A DNA stretch of 64,000 nt from Bacillus sp. EB106-08-02-XG196 (GTDB lineage Bacteria > Bacillota > Bacilli > Bacillales > Cytobacillaceae): positions 1-64,000 of the forward strand of contig NZ_JABWSY010000006.1 in assembly GCF_013396335.1 (NCBI RefSeq), written 5' to 3'. Under the pieces are notes generated by a model, which searched no databases, was not told the DNA's origin, and saw nothing but the letters and a program-made list of their open reading frames with translations. This document shows, piece by piece, positions 43,456 through 53,164 of this stretch; position 1 is the stretch's first letter; every line of letters begins with the position of its first letter. The position numbers and the translations under genes were made by a program.

Positions 43456-45467
43456 GTACAGGCTGGCGATTAACCCAGTATGCCTTAAACTATAAAAAAA
43501 TCATTATTGCTGCATTATTCATGCTGAGTATTTCCGTAGCTACTGATTTGGCAGGGCCATTCATTGCAAAAAATATTATCGATGAACACATTTTAGGCAT
43601 CGAGTCCATTTGGTATCAAACAACAGAAGGAAAAAACACAGCTGAATATAACGAGCAATTTTATAAAAAAGAAAAGAATTTCTCCAATGGTGAAGAACAG
43701 GGGAAAGAAATTAGAATTTTGCAGGTTGGAGCAAAGTTTGTCATGGTGGAAGACAAGCTTGAATTCGATGGGAAAAGAACATTTGAAAATGGGGTCATAA
43801 CCCTTCAAAAAGGAACAGAGAAGGTTGAATATGACGCAAAGGAACTTACCACTAGGGAGTTAATGGCGTTCTATCAACTTGAAATTCCAGGGATTATGAA
43901 ACTGCTGATTATATATTTCTGTCTTTTAGTGATATCTGCTATTTTTCAGTATGGACAACGGTTTCTGCTGCAGAAGTCAGCAAATCGAATCATACAAAAA
44001 ATGCGGGAGGATGTATACGGACAAATCCAACGGCTTCCAATTCAATACTTTGATAACCTTCCAGCAGGAAAAGTGGTTGCAAGGGTTACCAATGATACTG
44101 AAGCAATACGCGAATTATATGTGACTGTATTAGCCCAATTTTTTACTAGTGCTATATATATCACAGGAATATATGCGGCACTATTTATCTTAGATGTGAA
44201 GCTGGCAGCCATTTGTTTATTACTTTTGCCAATTCTTTATGGGTGGATGTTATTATATCGAAAGTTTGCTTCAAAATATAATCATGTTATTCGTTCTCGA
44301 ATAAGTGACATTAATGCCACTATTAATGAATCGATTGGCGGTATGAGTATTATTCAAGCCTTTCGAAGGGAAAAAGAGACTGAAAAGGAATTCGAAAAGC
44401 TTAATACTGAACATTTTACATTTCAAAATAAATTATTAAGCTTGAATGCTTTAACTTCACACAATTTAGTGGGGGTACTTAGAAATCTCGTTTTTGTTGC
44501 ATTCATTTGGTACTTTGGGGGTCAGTCGTTGAATCCTTCTTCTGTCATTTCTCTCGGTGTACTTTATGCTTTTGTTGATTACATTAATCGTCTTTTTCAG
44601 CCCGTACAGGGGATTGTCAATCAATTAGCCAATTTGGAGACAGCGCTCGTTGCAGGTGAAAGAGTGTTTAAGCTTATGGATGAACAGGGAGAGAATGTAA
44701 GTACTGAACGAATCGAAAGATTTCAAGGCAATGTAGAATTTGATCATGTGTACTTTGGATACAAAGAGGGTGAATATGTACTTAAAGATATTCACTTTGA
44801 AGCTAAACAGGGTCAGACAGTTGCACTCGTCGGACACACTGGTTCAGGAAAAAGCTCGATTATGAATCTGCTTTTCCGTTTCTATGATTGTCAAAAAGGG
44901 AAGATTCTAATTGATGGCAAGGATATTGTCAGTATACCTCGCCAAACGATTCGAAATCATATGGGGATAGTGTTACAGGACCCATACTTGTTTACTGGCA
45001 CGATTGCCTCAAATGTAAGTCTTAACGAGCAATCCATAACAAGAGAAATGGTGGAAAAGGCTTTAAAGGATGTTGGGGCAGACCAAGTCTTTAAAAACTT
45101 GGAAAATGGATACGATGAACCTGTGATCGAAAAAGGAAGCACCCTATCAAGCGGACAGCGCCAGTTAATCTCCTTTGCCAGAGCGCTTGCATTTAACCCG
45201 GCAATCTTAATTCTTGATGAAGCTACATCGAGTATTGATACCGAAACAGAGGCCATTATTCAAGAGGCGATGGATGTCTTGAAAAAAGGAAGAACCACCT
45301 TTATTATTGCGCACAGATTATCCACCATTCGCAACGCTGATCTAATTCTGGTTCTAGACCGCGGAAAGATTGTCGAGCGCGGCACACATGAAGAATTGAT
45401 GTTAGTAAACGGAAAGTATTATCAATTGTATGAACTTCAAAAAGGATGCGCTGAGTTGACTGGGTAA
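43452..45467 (+). CDS. bmrD: Multidrug ABC exporter half, BmrD-type
   Basis: A 671-residue partner half-unit. Between the first and second membrane helices it has the large extracellular insertion (about residues 50-140) typical of BmrD. Walker A GHTGSGKSS, Walker B ILILDEATSSID with the catalytic Glu, and a signature that reads LSSGQRQ where LSGGQ is usual. Together with BmrC it has one canonical and one degenerate ATP site. Confidence 0.85.
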   Translation: MSTGWRLTQYALNYKKIIIAALFMLSISVATDLAGPFIAKNIIDEHILGIESIWYQTTEGKNTAEYNEQFYKKEKNFSNGEEQGKEIRILQVGAKFVMVEDKLEFDGKRTFENGVITLQKGTEKVEYDAKELTTRELMAFYQLEIPGIMKLLIIYFCLLVISAIFQYGQRFLLQKSANRIIQKMREDVYGQIQRLPIQYFDNLPAGKVVARVTNDTEAIRELYVTVLAQFFTSAIYITGIYAALFILDVKLAAICLLLLPILYGWMLLYRKFASKYNHVIRSRISDINATINESIGGMSIIQAFRREKETEKEFEKLNTEHFTFQNKLLSLNALTSHNLVGVLRNLVFVAFIWYFGGQSLNPSSVISLGVLYAFVDYINRLFQPVQGIVNQLANLETALVAGERVFKLMDEQGENVSTERIERFQGNVEFDHVYFGYKEGEYVLKDIHFEAKQGQTVALVGHTGSGKSSIMNLLFRFYDCQKGKILIDGKDIVSIPRQTIRNHMGIVLQDPYLFTGTIASNVSLNEQSITREMVEKALKDVGADQVFKNLENGYDEPVIEKGSTLSSGQRQLISFARALAFNPAILILDEATSSIDTETEAIIQEAMDVLKKGRTTFIIAHRLSTIRNADLILVLDRGKIVERGTHEELMLVNGKYYQLYELQKGCAELTG

Positions 45468-45585
45468 AGATTCACAGAAATTTCACAGTTATACCGATAA
45501 CTTGTTATTTTTATCACATATAAACTCCCTTTATTATGATAACTTAAATGTGTTTAAGCTTTTCCATAAAAAAGGGGTGGATTAG

Positions 45586-45669
45586 ATGGCAGATTATTCA
45601 ATCGTTAATGTTATTGGCAGTCTCTTAATTCTTTCGTACTTTATCGGATATATCGTTGTTAAAAATTAA
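45586..45669 (+). CDS. 27-residue single-helix peptide
   Basis: [19 protein letters not shown] start followed by IGYIVVKN: one membrane helix with a short charged start. GGGGTGG lies about 10 bases before the ATG, and a terminator follows 2 bases after the stop, so it looks like a real small gene. No family is recognised. Confidence 0.5.
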   Translation: MADYSIVNVIGSLLILSYFIGYIVVKN

Positions 45670-45670
45670 A

Positions 45671-45697
45671 CTGCAGACATTTGTCTGTAGTTTTTTT
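45671..45697 (+). terminator. Terminator after small peptide gene
   Basis: CTGCAGACA pairs with TGTCTGTAG over a short loop, followed by seven Ts. Confidence 0.75.
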
Positions 45698-45737
45698 CTA
45701 TTTATTGGGTATATATGATAGTGAGGTGAAATCATTT

Positions 45738-47117
45738 ATGGAAAACTTTAGAATAGAAAGAGATACACTCGGTGAGGTTCAGGTTCCGTCTAATAAATTT
45801 TGGGGTGCACAAACACAGAGGAGCTTGAACAACTTCGATATAGGTACCGAAAAAATGCCGATTGAAGTAGTTTATGCGTTAACCTTAATTAAAAAAGCTG
45901 GTGCAATTGTCAATCATCAATTAGGAAAATTAACTGAAAGTAAAATGAAGGCAATTGCTGCTGCCTGCGACCCAATCCTTGCCGGGAAATATAACAGCCA
46001 TTTTCCACTTGCAGTCTGGCAAACCGGAAGCGGCACCCAAACCAATATGAATGTGAATGAGGTCATAGCAAATCGAGCTAATGATTTATTAATGAGTCAA
46101 GGAAGTAAAGAACGGATTCATCCAAATGATGACGTCAATATGTCGCAGAGTTCGAATGATACATTTCCGACGGCCATGCATATTGCTGCCTACATAAAAT
46201 TAACGGAGAATTTGCTTCCCGTAATTGGGGAGCTAAAAGCTACCTTGATAAAAAAGGAAAAGACATTTAGAGATGTGGTGAAGATTGGCCGAACTCATTT
46301 GCAGGATGCCACGCCATTGACTTTTGGTCAAGAAATAAGCGGCTGGAGAGTTATGCTCGAAAAGGCTGAAAAGATGGCTGCCGATTCAAGCAGGTATTTA
46401 CTGAACCTTGCTATTGGCGGAACTGCAGTTGGCACAGGAATAAACGCTCATCCTGAATTTGGGGAGAAAATGGCGGAACAGTTCTCAACATTGACGGGTT
46501 ACTCCTTTCAGACTTCGTCGAATAAATTTCATGCGTTAACGAGTCATGATGAAATCGTCTTTGTGCACGGTGCCCTAAAGGCACTAGCAGCAGATTTAAT
46601 GAAAATTGCCAATGATGTCAGGTGGCTGGCAAGCGGGCCGCGCAGCGGGATAGGAGAGTTAACGATACCGGCAAATGAGCCTGGAAGCTCCATTATGCCC
46701 GGTAAGGTAAATCCTACCCAAAGCGAAGCGTTAACGATGGTTGCCTGCCAGGTTTTTGGGAATGATGCCACCATCGGGTTTGCGGCAAGCCAGGGGAATT
46801 TTGAATTAAATGTTTTTAAGCCTGTCATTATTTACAATCTCATTCAATCTATCGCCCTTTTAACGGACAGCATCCGTTCCTTTAATGAAAAATGTGCGAT
46901 TGGTATTGAAGTTAACGAAGAAGTGGTCAAAAAGCATGTAGAGCGATCATTAATGCTGGTTACAGCGTTAAATCCTTATATTGGTTATGAAAAAGCCGCC
47001 GAGATTGCCAAGCTGGCCTATAAGGAAAATAGCACGTTAAGAGAAGCGGCTGTCAAAACAGGATATGTTTCCCCACAGCAATTTGATGTGTGGGTTAAAC
47101 CAGAGAATATGTTCTAG
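45738..47117 (+). CDS. fumC: Class II fumarase
   Basis: A 459-residue fumarate hydratase of the fumarase/aspartase superfamily, converting fumarate to malate in the citric acid cycle. It has the class II signature [15 protein letters not shown], plus [11 protein letters not shown], and [16 protein letters not shown]. Length fits iron-independent FumC (citG in B. subtilis). The ATG at 45738 has GAGGTG 9 bases upstream; the longer frame from 45681 overlaps the terminator before it. Confidence 0.93.
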   Translation: MENFRIERDTLGEVQVPSNKFWGAQTQRSLNNFDIGTEKMPIEVVYALTLIKKAGAIVNHQLGKLTESKMKAIAAACDPILAGKYNSHFPLAVWQTGSGTQTNMNVNEVIANRANDLLMSQGSKERIHPNDDVNMSQSSNDTFPTAMHIAAYIKLTENLLPVIGELKATLIKKEKTFRDVVKIGRTHLQDATPLTFGQEISGWRVMLEKAEKMAADSSRYLLNLAIGGTAVGTGINAHPEFGEKMAEQFSTLTGYSFQTSSNKFHALTSHDEIVFVHGALKALAADLMKIANDVRWLASGPRSGIGELTIPANEPGSSIMPGKVNPTQSEALTMVACQVFGNDATIGFAASQGNFELNVFKPVIIYNLIQSIALLTDSIRSFNEKCAIGIEVNEEVVKKHVERSLMLVTALNPYIGYEKAAEIAKLAYKENSTLREAAVKTGYVSPQQFDVWVKPENMF

Positions 47118-47125
47118 ATCATTGA

Positions 47126-47152
47126 AAGCCCCCTCCGTAATGGAGGGGGCTT
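47126..47152. terminator. Bidirectional terminator between fumC and SASP genes
   Basis: AAGCCCCCTCC pairs with GGAGGGGGCTT. It lies between convergent genes and can serve both. Confidence 0.8.
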
Positions 47153-47192
47153 AAGCCATGTTATTTATTTGTTGTACTGTGCTTTTTGAAAA

Positions 47193-47399
47193 TTAGCGTT
47201 GGAATCCGCCGCCAAGTTGTGATTCTGCCATTGCAACTAGACGCTTAGTGATTTCTCCACCGACAGAACCATTTGCACGTGAAGTAGTGTCTCCACCAAG
47301 TTGTACACCAAATTCTGTTGCAATTTCATACTTCATTTGTTGAAGTGCTTGCTCCACTCCAGGTACTAAAAGTTGATTAGAGTTGTTGTTACTAGCCAT
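47193..47399 (-). CDS. Alpha/beta-type small acid-soluble spore protein
   Basis: A 68-residue SASP that coats and protects spore DNA. The germination protease site [11 protein letters not shown] and the DNA-binding stretch [19 protein letters not shown] are in place. Start ATG with GAGGAG upstream. It is preceded by a sigma-G-type promoter at 47567-47596 and a leader of about 160 bases that holds a tRNA-like fold. Which B. subtilis ssp gene it matches is not clear. Confidence 0.93.
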   Translation of the reverse strand: MASNNNSNQLLVPGVEQALQQMKYEIATEFGVQLGGDTTSRANGSVGGEITKRLVAMAESQLGGGFQR

Positions 47400-47428
47400 A
47401 GTTGAATAACACTCCTCTTAATAATTTT

Positions 47429-47489
47429 GGGGTCAGTATGGAATTGAACCATATGGTTAAGATTAACCATTGCCACCTTGGCCTAACCC
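47429..47489 (-). ncRNA. Compact tRNA-like fold in the SASP leader
   Basis: On the minus strand, a 7-bp acceptor-like stem (GGGTTAG/CTGACCC), a D-like arm GCCAAGGTGGC, a middle arm TGGTTAATCTTAACCA and a perfect T-arm (TATGG, loop TTCAATT, CCATA) fold into 61 nt. There is no variable loop and the middle loop has six bases, so it cannot be a normal decoding tRNA. It lies 30 bases before the SASP start. Confidence 0.6.
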
Positions 47490-47566
47490 ATCTTAAAAGT
47501 TATTAGATGTTGGAGATGCTTCATACTTTCTTTTGTGTTGCTGGGTTGTTGCTTGCTTTGTAATAT

Positions 47567-47596
47567 TATTATGATTAAAAATGGGCAACTTATTCA
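47567..47596 (-). promoter_or_regulatory. Sigma-G-type promoter of the SASP gene
   Basis: On the minus strand TGAATA (47596-47591), a 17-bp spacer and CATAATA (47573-47567) fit the forespore sigma-G consensus well. Confidence 0.8.
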
Positions 47597-47685
47597 CTAG
47601 ATTTTACTGGTAATTTATTCCGTTACATAGTGCCGAAATAGTAACGCAAACTAAGCGTATACAATAACTTAGAGGGTGAATGGGA

Positions 47686-47928
47686 ATGTCGATATGCCCA
47701 ATTTGCAATGGTTTACGTGAAGTATCTCTATTATGCACACATTGTGGCGAACAAATGTTAGATAGAGGAAGGTTAATGGATTTCTATGATGATTACAGTC
47801 CGTATATGGAAATTGATTTAATGAAGATAGAAGACGGTTATCCGGACAGTAACACAGGGGGAAAATGCCCTCACTTATATCAATGTCCATCCTGTCAAAT
47901 GGATGAAGTGATCTTTATTAAAGAATAA
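47686..47928 (+). CDS. Small zinc-ribbon protein
   Basis: An 80-residue protein with three CxxC pairs (CPIC, CTHC and CPSC) plus an isolated Cys and a His before the last pair, likely binding zinc. The middle is acidic and tyrosine-rich (DFYDDYSPYMEIDL). The ATG at 47686 has AGAGGG 9 bases upstream; the ATG at 47680 is too close to it. I know no function for it. Confidence 0.7.
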   Translation: MSICPICNGLREVSLLCTHCGEQMLDRGRLMDFYDDYSPYMEIDLMKIEDGYPDSNTGGKCPHLYQCPSCQMDEVIFIKE

Positions 47929-47933
47929 ATGCA

Positions 47934-47961
47934 AAAGGTCCCGAAAATTCGGGACCTTTTG
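47934..47961. terminator. Bidirectional terminator
   Basis: AAAAGGTCCCGAA pairs with TTCGGGACCTTTT between convergent genes. Confidence 0.85.
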
Positions 47962-47969
47962 GTTCTTTT

Positions 47970-49079
47970 CTATTCGTTAGCCACGCGGATGCGGGACTCT
48001 GTTTCAGCGTCAAAGAAATGACCTTTGTTTAAATCAAAAGCTAGATCAAGTGAATCTCCTGGGTGAATGTCAGCTCTTGAATCAAGGCGGGCCACGAAGT
48101 CCTGACCATCAATACTAGAGTAAACCATTAATTCTGCACCAGTTAACTCAGCTACATCCACATTAGTTGTAATTTTTGTACCAGCAGATGCTTCGATAAA
48201 TACTGGCTCATCATGGATATCTTCTGGACGAACACCAAGGATAATTTCTTTTCCTACATATCCCTGCTCACGAAGAACTTTCATCTTACCTTCTGGAACG
48301 GCGATAGAAGTTTTGCCAGCTACAAACTTGCCATCTTCAAGTTTACCATTGAAGAAGTTCATTGCAGGTGAACCGATAAATCCGCCAACAAAAACGTTTT
48401 CAGGCTTTTCATATACTTCTTTTGGTGTTCCCACTTGTTGAATAAGACCATCCTTCATAACTACAAGTCTTGAAGCCATTGTCATTGCTTCTGTTTGGTC
48501 ATGTGTTACATAAATAGTTGTTGTGTTTAAACGACGGTGAAGCTTAGCGATTTCAGCACGCATCGCTACACGAAGTTTTGCATCAAGGTTTGAAAGTGGC
48601 TCGTCCATTAAGAATACCTTTGCGTCACGGACAATTGCACGTCCTAGTGCAACACGCTGACGTTGACCACCGGATAATGCCTTCGGCTTTCTCTTTAAAT
48701 AAGCTTCTAATCCAAGAATTTTTGCTGCTTCATTTACACGACGATCAATTTCATCCTTCGGAAACTTACGAAGTTTTAAACCGAAAGCCATATTATCATA
48801 TACCGTCATATGCGGATATAGGGCATAGTTTTGGAATACCATCGCGATATCACGATCTTTAGGAGCTACATCATTCACTCTTTTTCCATCAATATAAAAG
48901 TCACCTTTTGAAATTTCTTCAAGACCAGCAACCATACGTAAAGTTGTTGATTTTCCGCAGCCAGAAGGACCGACAAATACGATAAACTCCTTATCTTGAA
49001 TATGTAGATTAAAGTCTGTAACCGCTGTAACCTTATTATCGTAAATTTTATAAATATGATCTAATTTTAATTCAGCCAT
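47970..49079 (-). CDS. msmX: Multi-sugar ABC importer ATPase MsmX
   Basis: A 369-residue ATPase of the MalK/UgpC/MsmX group. It has Walker [10 protein letters not shown], signature [15 protein letters not shown], Walker [13 protein letters not shown] and a C-terminal MOBE/TOBE region ([11 protein letters not shown]). In Bacillus, MsmX energises several sugar importers that lack their own ATPase. It stands alone here, as usual for msmX, followed upstream by a PucR-type regulator. Confidence 0.88.
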   Translation of the reverse strand: MAELKLDHIYKIYDNKVTAVTDFNLHIQDKEFIVFVGPSGCGKSTTLRMVAGLEEISKGDFYIDGKRVNDVAPKDRDIAMVFQNYALYPHMTVYDNMAFGLKLRKFPKDEIDRRVNEAAKILGLEAYLKRKPKALSGGQRQRVALGRAIVRDAKVFLMDEPLSNLDAKLRVAMRAEIAKLHRRLNTTTIYVTHDQTEAMTMASRLVVMKDGLIQQVGTPKEVYEKPENVFVGGFIGSPAMNFFNGKLEDGKFVAGKTSIAVPEGKMKVLREQGYVGKEIILGVRPEDIHDEPVFIEASAGTKITTNVDVAELTGAELMVYSSIDGQDFVARLDSRADIHPGDSLDLAFDLNKGHFFDAETESRIRVANE

Positions 49080-49139
49080 TGTGTAAACCCTCCCTGATTT
49101 GATTAATTTCAGTTTACATGAAAAGGTTTACAAACAATA

Positions 49140-49187
49140 TGGACACAATGCACAAAGTTCCTAAAATGAATTTTGTGCACTGTGTCC
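49140..49187 (-). terminator. Hairpin after the CdaR/PucR-type regulator
   Basis: On the minus strand GGACACAGTGCACAAA pairs with TTTGTGCATTGTGTCC (one mismatch). It has no clean T-run, and being a 16-bp palindrome it could also be an operator for the msmX promoter. Confidence 0.5.
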
Positions 49188-49190
49188 TAT

Positions 49191-50108
49191 TTATTTTTGT
49201 TCAAATAGTAAACATGCTAAAAAGACGGTAAAGGCTCCATAAAAGTCTTTTAATTGTACTCCAGTCTTATCAATAAATTTATCAAGTCGGTATTGGAGTG
49301 TATTACGATGAATAAATAATTTTTTAGCCGTTAAGCTGGCATTTAAATTATTTTCTAAGAATACTTTTATGGTTGTATATAACTCGGGATCCTCTAAGAA
49401 TACCGAAGAAAGTTCCTTATTAACTTTATCTTTAATGTCATTAGGCAAATTAAATGCAACAAAAGCTGGAAATATCTTTTCAAAGGAAATGACATTTGTG
49501 CTTGTTAGATTTTTCTTAGCAAATTCAAAATACTCCTTTTCTTGTTGAAAATGGCTTCGCAATTGATTGGAAGCAGGGTAGAGCCTGCCAATATAAAAGG
49601 ACACTTTTACATAAAAGTCACTTTCTAAAGTATCAGCTATGGAAGATAACTCACTTTCGGTGAGAGATAATTGTCTTCTTTCTTCGATGACAATCCCATT
49701 ATGGTCATCTTGCCAAATAATTTGTACTTCATCAGAAAAAAAACCTTTAATGGCTGACTCGATTTCTGTTGGGTCAACGCCATGACCTTTGATATGGAAC
49801 TGGATGAAGCGAAAATTACTTTCACTACTTAGAGTAGGGATTGATCCATCTAACAGCAAAAAATCATGCCATTTTCTAGAAAGTGAGCTCAGCGGCATGG
49901 AAGAAGACATTTTAACTTGTTCATACAGAACGTTTAGAAGGTTTAGTTCGTTTTCTGTTAAATTTGTTTTCGGAATGGAAAGCCAGTTCTTTTCAGATTG
50001 GTCATAAAATATGTAATATTGGTCAGAAGTGTATGTTGGCTGCACAGAAGACAGTACGGAATTTTTGTATAAGGACATGATTTTTTTTAGCAAGATCAAC
50101 TTCTCCAA
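49191..50108 (-). CDS. CdaR/PucR-type transcriptional regulator
   Basis: A 305-residue regulator whose C-terminal ~60 residues form the PucR helix-turn-helix (FLENNLNASLTAKKLFIHRN, LQYRLDKFIDKTG). The N-terminal two thirds, with a GGDEF-like middle, have no clear effector domain. It is upstream of msmX on the same strand and may regulate it; sugar-acid or glycerate sensing is typical of CdaR. Confidence 0.75.
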   Translation of the reverse strand: MEKLILLKKIMSLYKNSVLSSVQPTYTSDQYYIFYDQSEKNWLSIPKTNLTENELNLLNVLYEQVKMSSSMPLSSLSRKWHDFLLLDGSIPTLSSESNFRFIQFHIKGHGVDPTEIESAIKGFFSDEVQIIWQDDHNGIVIEERRQLSLTESELSSIADTLESDFYVKVSFYIGRLYPASNQLRSHFQQEKEYFEFAKKNLTSTNVISFEKIFPAFVAFNLPNDIKDKVNKELSSVFLEDPELYTTIKVFLENNLNASLTAKKLFIHRNTLQYRLDKFIDKTGVQLKDFYGAFTVFLACLLFEQK

Positions 50109-50162
50109 ACTGATAATTTTAAGAATAATACACTAATTATAGCATTAATTTAGAGATCAGAT

Positions 50163-50204
50163 AAAAAGGCTAACTCGTGATCATTTCAACGAGTTAGCCT
50201 TTTT
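50163..50204. terminator. Bidirectional terminator
   Basis: AAAAAGGCTAACTCG pairs with CGAGTTAGCCTTTTT, T-run on both sides. Confidence 0.85.
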
Positions 50205-50210
50205 TAATTA

Positions 50211-50396
50211 TTATGTTGATTGTAAAGGAGGTTCTTCTTCGGTAAGGTTACGTGCTTCTTCAATATTGGCAGTATCATGACGAGAATGGACGGAACCTCC
50301 TGACAATCCTTCGTTAATTATTCTGTCAATATCAAGGTAAACCTTGTCTTTTCCTTCATACTGCAAGTCTTTTTTTCCTTCTTTCACAGCAATCAT
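50211..50396 (-). CDS. Small conserved-looking protein
   Basis: A 61-residue, highly charged, soluble protein (DLQYEGKDKVYLDIDRIINE, then GLSGGSVHSRHD). AGGAAAGG lies just before the ATG. Its position between the regulator and the yheE–yheD cluster suggests a spore-related small protein, but no family is recognised. Confidence 0.5.
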   Translation of the reverse strand: MIAVKEGKKDLQYEGKDKVYLDIDRIINEGLSGGSVHSRHDTANIEEARNLTEEEPPLQST

Positions 50397-50452
50397 TTCC
50401 TTTCCTAGTTTTTCTTTAGTTTACGGAAAGGGTATTTTTTCATTCATAATCA

Positions 50453-50662
50453 TTATTCATATACATGGAAGAGCATTAACTCGTGGATTTGGCTGGTTAG
50501 TGCGTCAATGTCATCCTGTTCGGGAGTATTGGCTGACCATTCAATTTTTCCGGTTTGATGATAGATACCAGAATATCTTTGTTTTTTATAGTAAAAGGAA
50601 AAATTCCAACCAGGAATATTTTTATTTTCAAATAGGGGCTTAAATTGAAAATGTGTCAACAT
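50453..50662 (-). CDS. yheE: YheE-like small protein
   Basis: A 69-residue protein with MLTHFQFKPLFENKNIPGW and a YKKQRYSGIYH stretch, ending HELMLFHVYE. Length and place next to the yheD/yheC genes fit B. subtilis YheE. Function unknown; the cluster is associated with the spore coat. Confidence 0.65.
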   Translation of the reverse strand: MLTHFQFKPLFENKNIPGWNFSFYYKKQRYSGIYHQTGKIEWSANTPEQDDIDALTSQIHELMLFHVYE

Positions 50663-50738
50663 TATTATCCATCTCCCTTAATCAACTAGTGGTTACTTCT
50701 AGCTTAAGGGAAATAATAAATACATTCCAGTACATTTT

Positions 50739-51803
50739 TCAGTAGTTGTTATGAACCGTAAGCTGTAGGAACAACTGACAGAGGTGTTCAATTTTTTTTG
50801 TTTCTATTTCACTTTCATCAAAACTCATTGGTTTTGAGTTGACTTCGTAAATATAATAGTGTCCAGTCTCACTTATACCAGCATCTATGGAAAATTCACC
50901 AAAAAAGCCAAACTTCTGTGAGAGTGCAATCCCAATTTGTTCAACAACACTTTCAATAAAAAAATCGAGCTCCTTCGTTTTGAATAGAGTATATGGTAAA
51001 AGCTTTCCTCCTGATGGAATATGAGTGGTTATATCCTGCTTTTGCGATTGTCTTATTCCAACACCTGTAACAATATATTTGTCATTTTCAGCATGAGCGA
51101 GAATTCGTAAATCGAACCGTTTACCATTATACGTTTTAGACTGTATTTCCTCTTGAGCCAAGTAATTTTTCTCCCTAAGTATGTTTTCCCACTCGTTCCA
51201 AAAATGATCAAAAGTAATGAATTCCTCGCTCTTTCTTATTCCATTTAACATAAGCTTTTTCTCTGTAGCTAGTTCTAATCTAAAAATGCCATTTCCCCTT
51301 GCAGATTGAGAAGGTTTTAAGTAAATGGTTTGGTATTGAGACAAAAATGCAGAAAGTTTTTGTTTTTGAAAAGCCGGGATGGTAGCAGGCATATAAGTTT
51401 GAAGAATGGGGTGTTCTTTAAAGAGTTGATATAGTTCATATTTATCAATAAAGCCAGGATTAAAAAAAGGGATATTTTTATCATTTAAGTGAGAAAAAAA
51501 CGCACTATTTTTTATTTCTTCTTCTGACTTTCGAAAGGGTATTCGGTTGTATACAAGGTCCGGGTAGGGGGAAATAATCCTTTCCCATTCATTCTTCTCT
51601 GGGATAAATGTGAACCCATCTATTGAATCATCTTGAACCCCGTCAAGTGTAAAGATAAAGCTTATTCCATTAAGTGAAATAAGCTTCTTTTGCAGCTCAA
51701 TAAATAGGGATCCATTCCCGCCAATTGTTCCATCCTTTTTCTTTGCAGTCAAAATTCCAATGACAGGCTGCATTCTTTTACTCCATGGATTGATGACTAC
51801 CAT
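50739..51803 (-). CDS. ATP-grasp coat-type protein, YheC/YheD family (1)
   Basis: A 354-residue ATP-grasp protein of the YheC/YheD family. Motifs: PVIGILTAKKKDG near the N terminus, LVYNRIPFRKSEEE, IYLKPSQSARGNGIFRLE (ATP-binding strand), DLRILAH, and FGEFSIDAG with YEVNSKP at the metal-binding end. Start at 51803 (GAGGACG upstream) or at the ATG 51773, which has GGAG 8 bases away; it overlaps the preceding gene by 7 bases. Family members sit in the spore coat of Bacillus; reaction unknown. Confidence 0.78.
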   Translation of the reverse strand: MVVINPWSKRMQPVIGILTAKKKDGTIGGNGSLFIELQKKLISLNGISFIFTLDGVQDDSIDGFTFIPEKNEWERIISPYPDLVYNRIPFRKSEEEIKNSAFFSHLNDKNIPFFNPGFIDKYELYQLFKEHPILQTYMPATIPAFQKQKLSAFLSQYQTIYLKPSQSARGNGIFRLELATEKKLMLNGIRKSEEFITFDHFWNEWENILREKNYLAQEEIQSKTYNGKRFDLRILAHAENDKYIVTGVGIRQSQKQDITTHIPSGGKLLPYTLFKTKELDFFIESVVEQIGIALSQKFGFFGEFSIDAGISETGHYYIYEVNSKPMSFDESEIETKKIEHLCQLFLQLTVHNNY

Positions 51804-53164
51804 TTGAAATCGTCCTCAGGGTGCAAAATGGTTTGTTCCGTTAAAAAAACCGCAAAAGCTAGTGATAGTTTACACGTGAGTTTATCGAAATCCTTTAGTT
51901 CCGGGTGACTGAAAATAGATCTGCCTGGTTTAGAGTTTGCTTCAAATAACCAGACATCACCATGTTTATCAATACCTAAATCAAATCCAATTTCGCCAAT
52001 AATTCCTTCCATGTTGTTTGAGAGGCTGTTACTTAATAACAGAGCAGCATGAACCAGCTTTTCTGTATAAAGTTGACTTTCTTCCTGCTGAAAAAGTTCT
52101 GACACTGTTTTGACTTCTCCCCCGCTTCGGGCATGAGTAGTTACGCTGCCTCGGCCTGCTAATTTTGCAGCTAATGCTGTAACATGCCATACACCAGCAT
52201 CATCTTTATTACTGTGTATGCGAAAATCAATCGGGCGCTGTTCTTGTCTGAGGAGGTGTATTCCTTGCTGAACAAGCATCTTTTCTAAATTACGATTAGC
52301 AAAAACAGTTTGAAACAAGCCCTCTAAGGAAGTGAATTTTCGCAGAAGGTTCACACCATCACGATCTTGATAGCGGCAATAATATTCATCTTGGATTTTA
52401 TCGTAGAGAATTTGATGGACACCTAAACCTAGACTTCCATTTATTGGTTTAAGATAGACATGACCATATTTAGAGAGCATGTCTTCAATCAATGAAAAGG
52501 ACGTAAAAGGATGGGTTTCTGGAAGATAGACAGCCGCAGATTTGTCCTGCTGTAATCTTTCATAAATATCTAACTTACTAAAGAATCCTGGGTTATACCA
52601 AGGAATCAGGTAGTCCTTTTGTAGTGTTTCCTTCACCTTAACTAGTTTGGGATTTCTTTCACTTTTCCGATTCGGAATCCGATCATAAATAACATGAGGA
52701 AAGGGAACCTCCATATTCTGCCAATGGTTATCATGATAAAAATAACCACTAATCGTACCCATTTCCCAGTTAATATGCTGTTCTCCAAAAACAAATGGTA
52801 TAGCTCCAACATTGGTTTTTACCGATAACAATTTGGAGAAAAAGTTCGTTCTCTCACCAATTGGACGGTGAGGGAATGGGGTGAAGCCTGCTGTAAATAT
52901 TCCAACAAGCGGTCCAATATGGAGAACTTGATGTTGAACAAATACATGCATCTTTATAGAAAAGTCTGGAAAAAGTAAGAGCTTTTGAATCTCGTTGCTT
53001 ATCACTATATGATTATTTTTCTTAGGATGAGGTCTTAAGTCAGCTTCAATTGCTTTAGACCCAAAGGCAATTTTTTTTAACACATTATCTTTTAAGAGCT
53101 CTTGAGGACAGTAAACAACTAAATGGCTGTTATCAGCAATCTCAATGGTATAACGATTTCTCAT
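51797..53164 (-). CDS. ATP-grasp coat-type protein, YheD-like (2)
   Basis: A 455-residue protein with an N-terminal domain (RYTIEIADNSHLVVYC), the segment LVGIFTAGFTPFPHRP, and the ATP-grasp part VYLKPINGSLGLGVHQI, DFRIHSN, IGEIGFDLGIDK and FEANSKPGRSIF. The ATG at 53164 has AAGGAAG upstream; the open frame to 53212 lies inside the previous gene. Overlaps its upstream neighbour by 23 bases. Confidence 0.78.
   Translation of the reverse strand: MRNRYTIEIADNSHLVVYCPQELLKDNVLKKIAFGSKAIEADLRPHPKKNNHIVISNEIQKLLLFPDFSIKMHVFVQHQVLHIGPLVGIFTAGFTPFPHRPIGERTNFFSKLLSVKTNVGAIPFVFGEQHINWEMGTISGYFYHDNHWQNMEVPFPHVIYDRIPNRKSERNPKLVKVKETLQKDYLIPWYNPGFFSKLDIYERLQQDKSAAVYLPETHPFTSFSLIEDMLSKYGHVYLKPINGSLGLGVHQILYDKIQDEYYCRYQDRDGVNLLRKFTSLEGLFQTVFANRNLEKMLVQQGIHLLRQEQRPIDFRIHSNKDDAGVWHVTALAAKLAGRGSVTTHARSGGEVKTVSELFQQEESQLYTEKLVHAALLLSNSLSNNMEGIIGEIGFDLGIDKHGDVWLFEANSKPGRSIFSHPELKDFDKLTCKLSLAFAVFLTEQTILHPEDDFKW

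Noticed and set aside
47429..47489. A functional tRNA gene
   Set aside because: No variable loop, a six-base anticodon loop and a total of only 61 nt; kept as a tRNA-like element.
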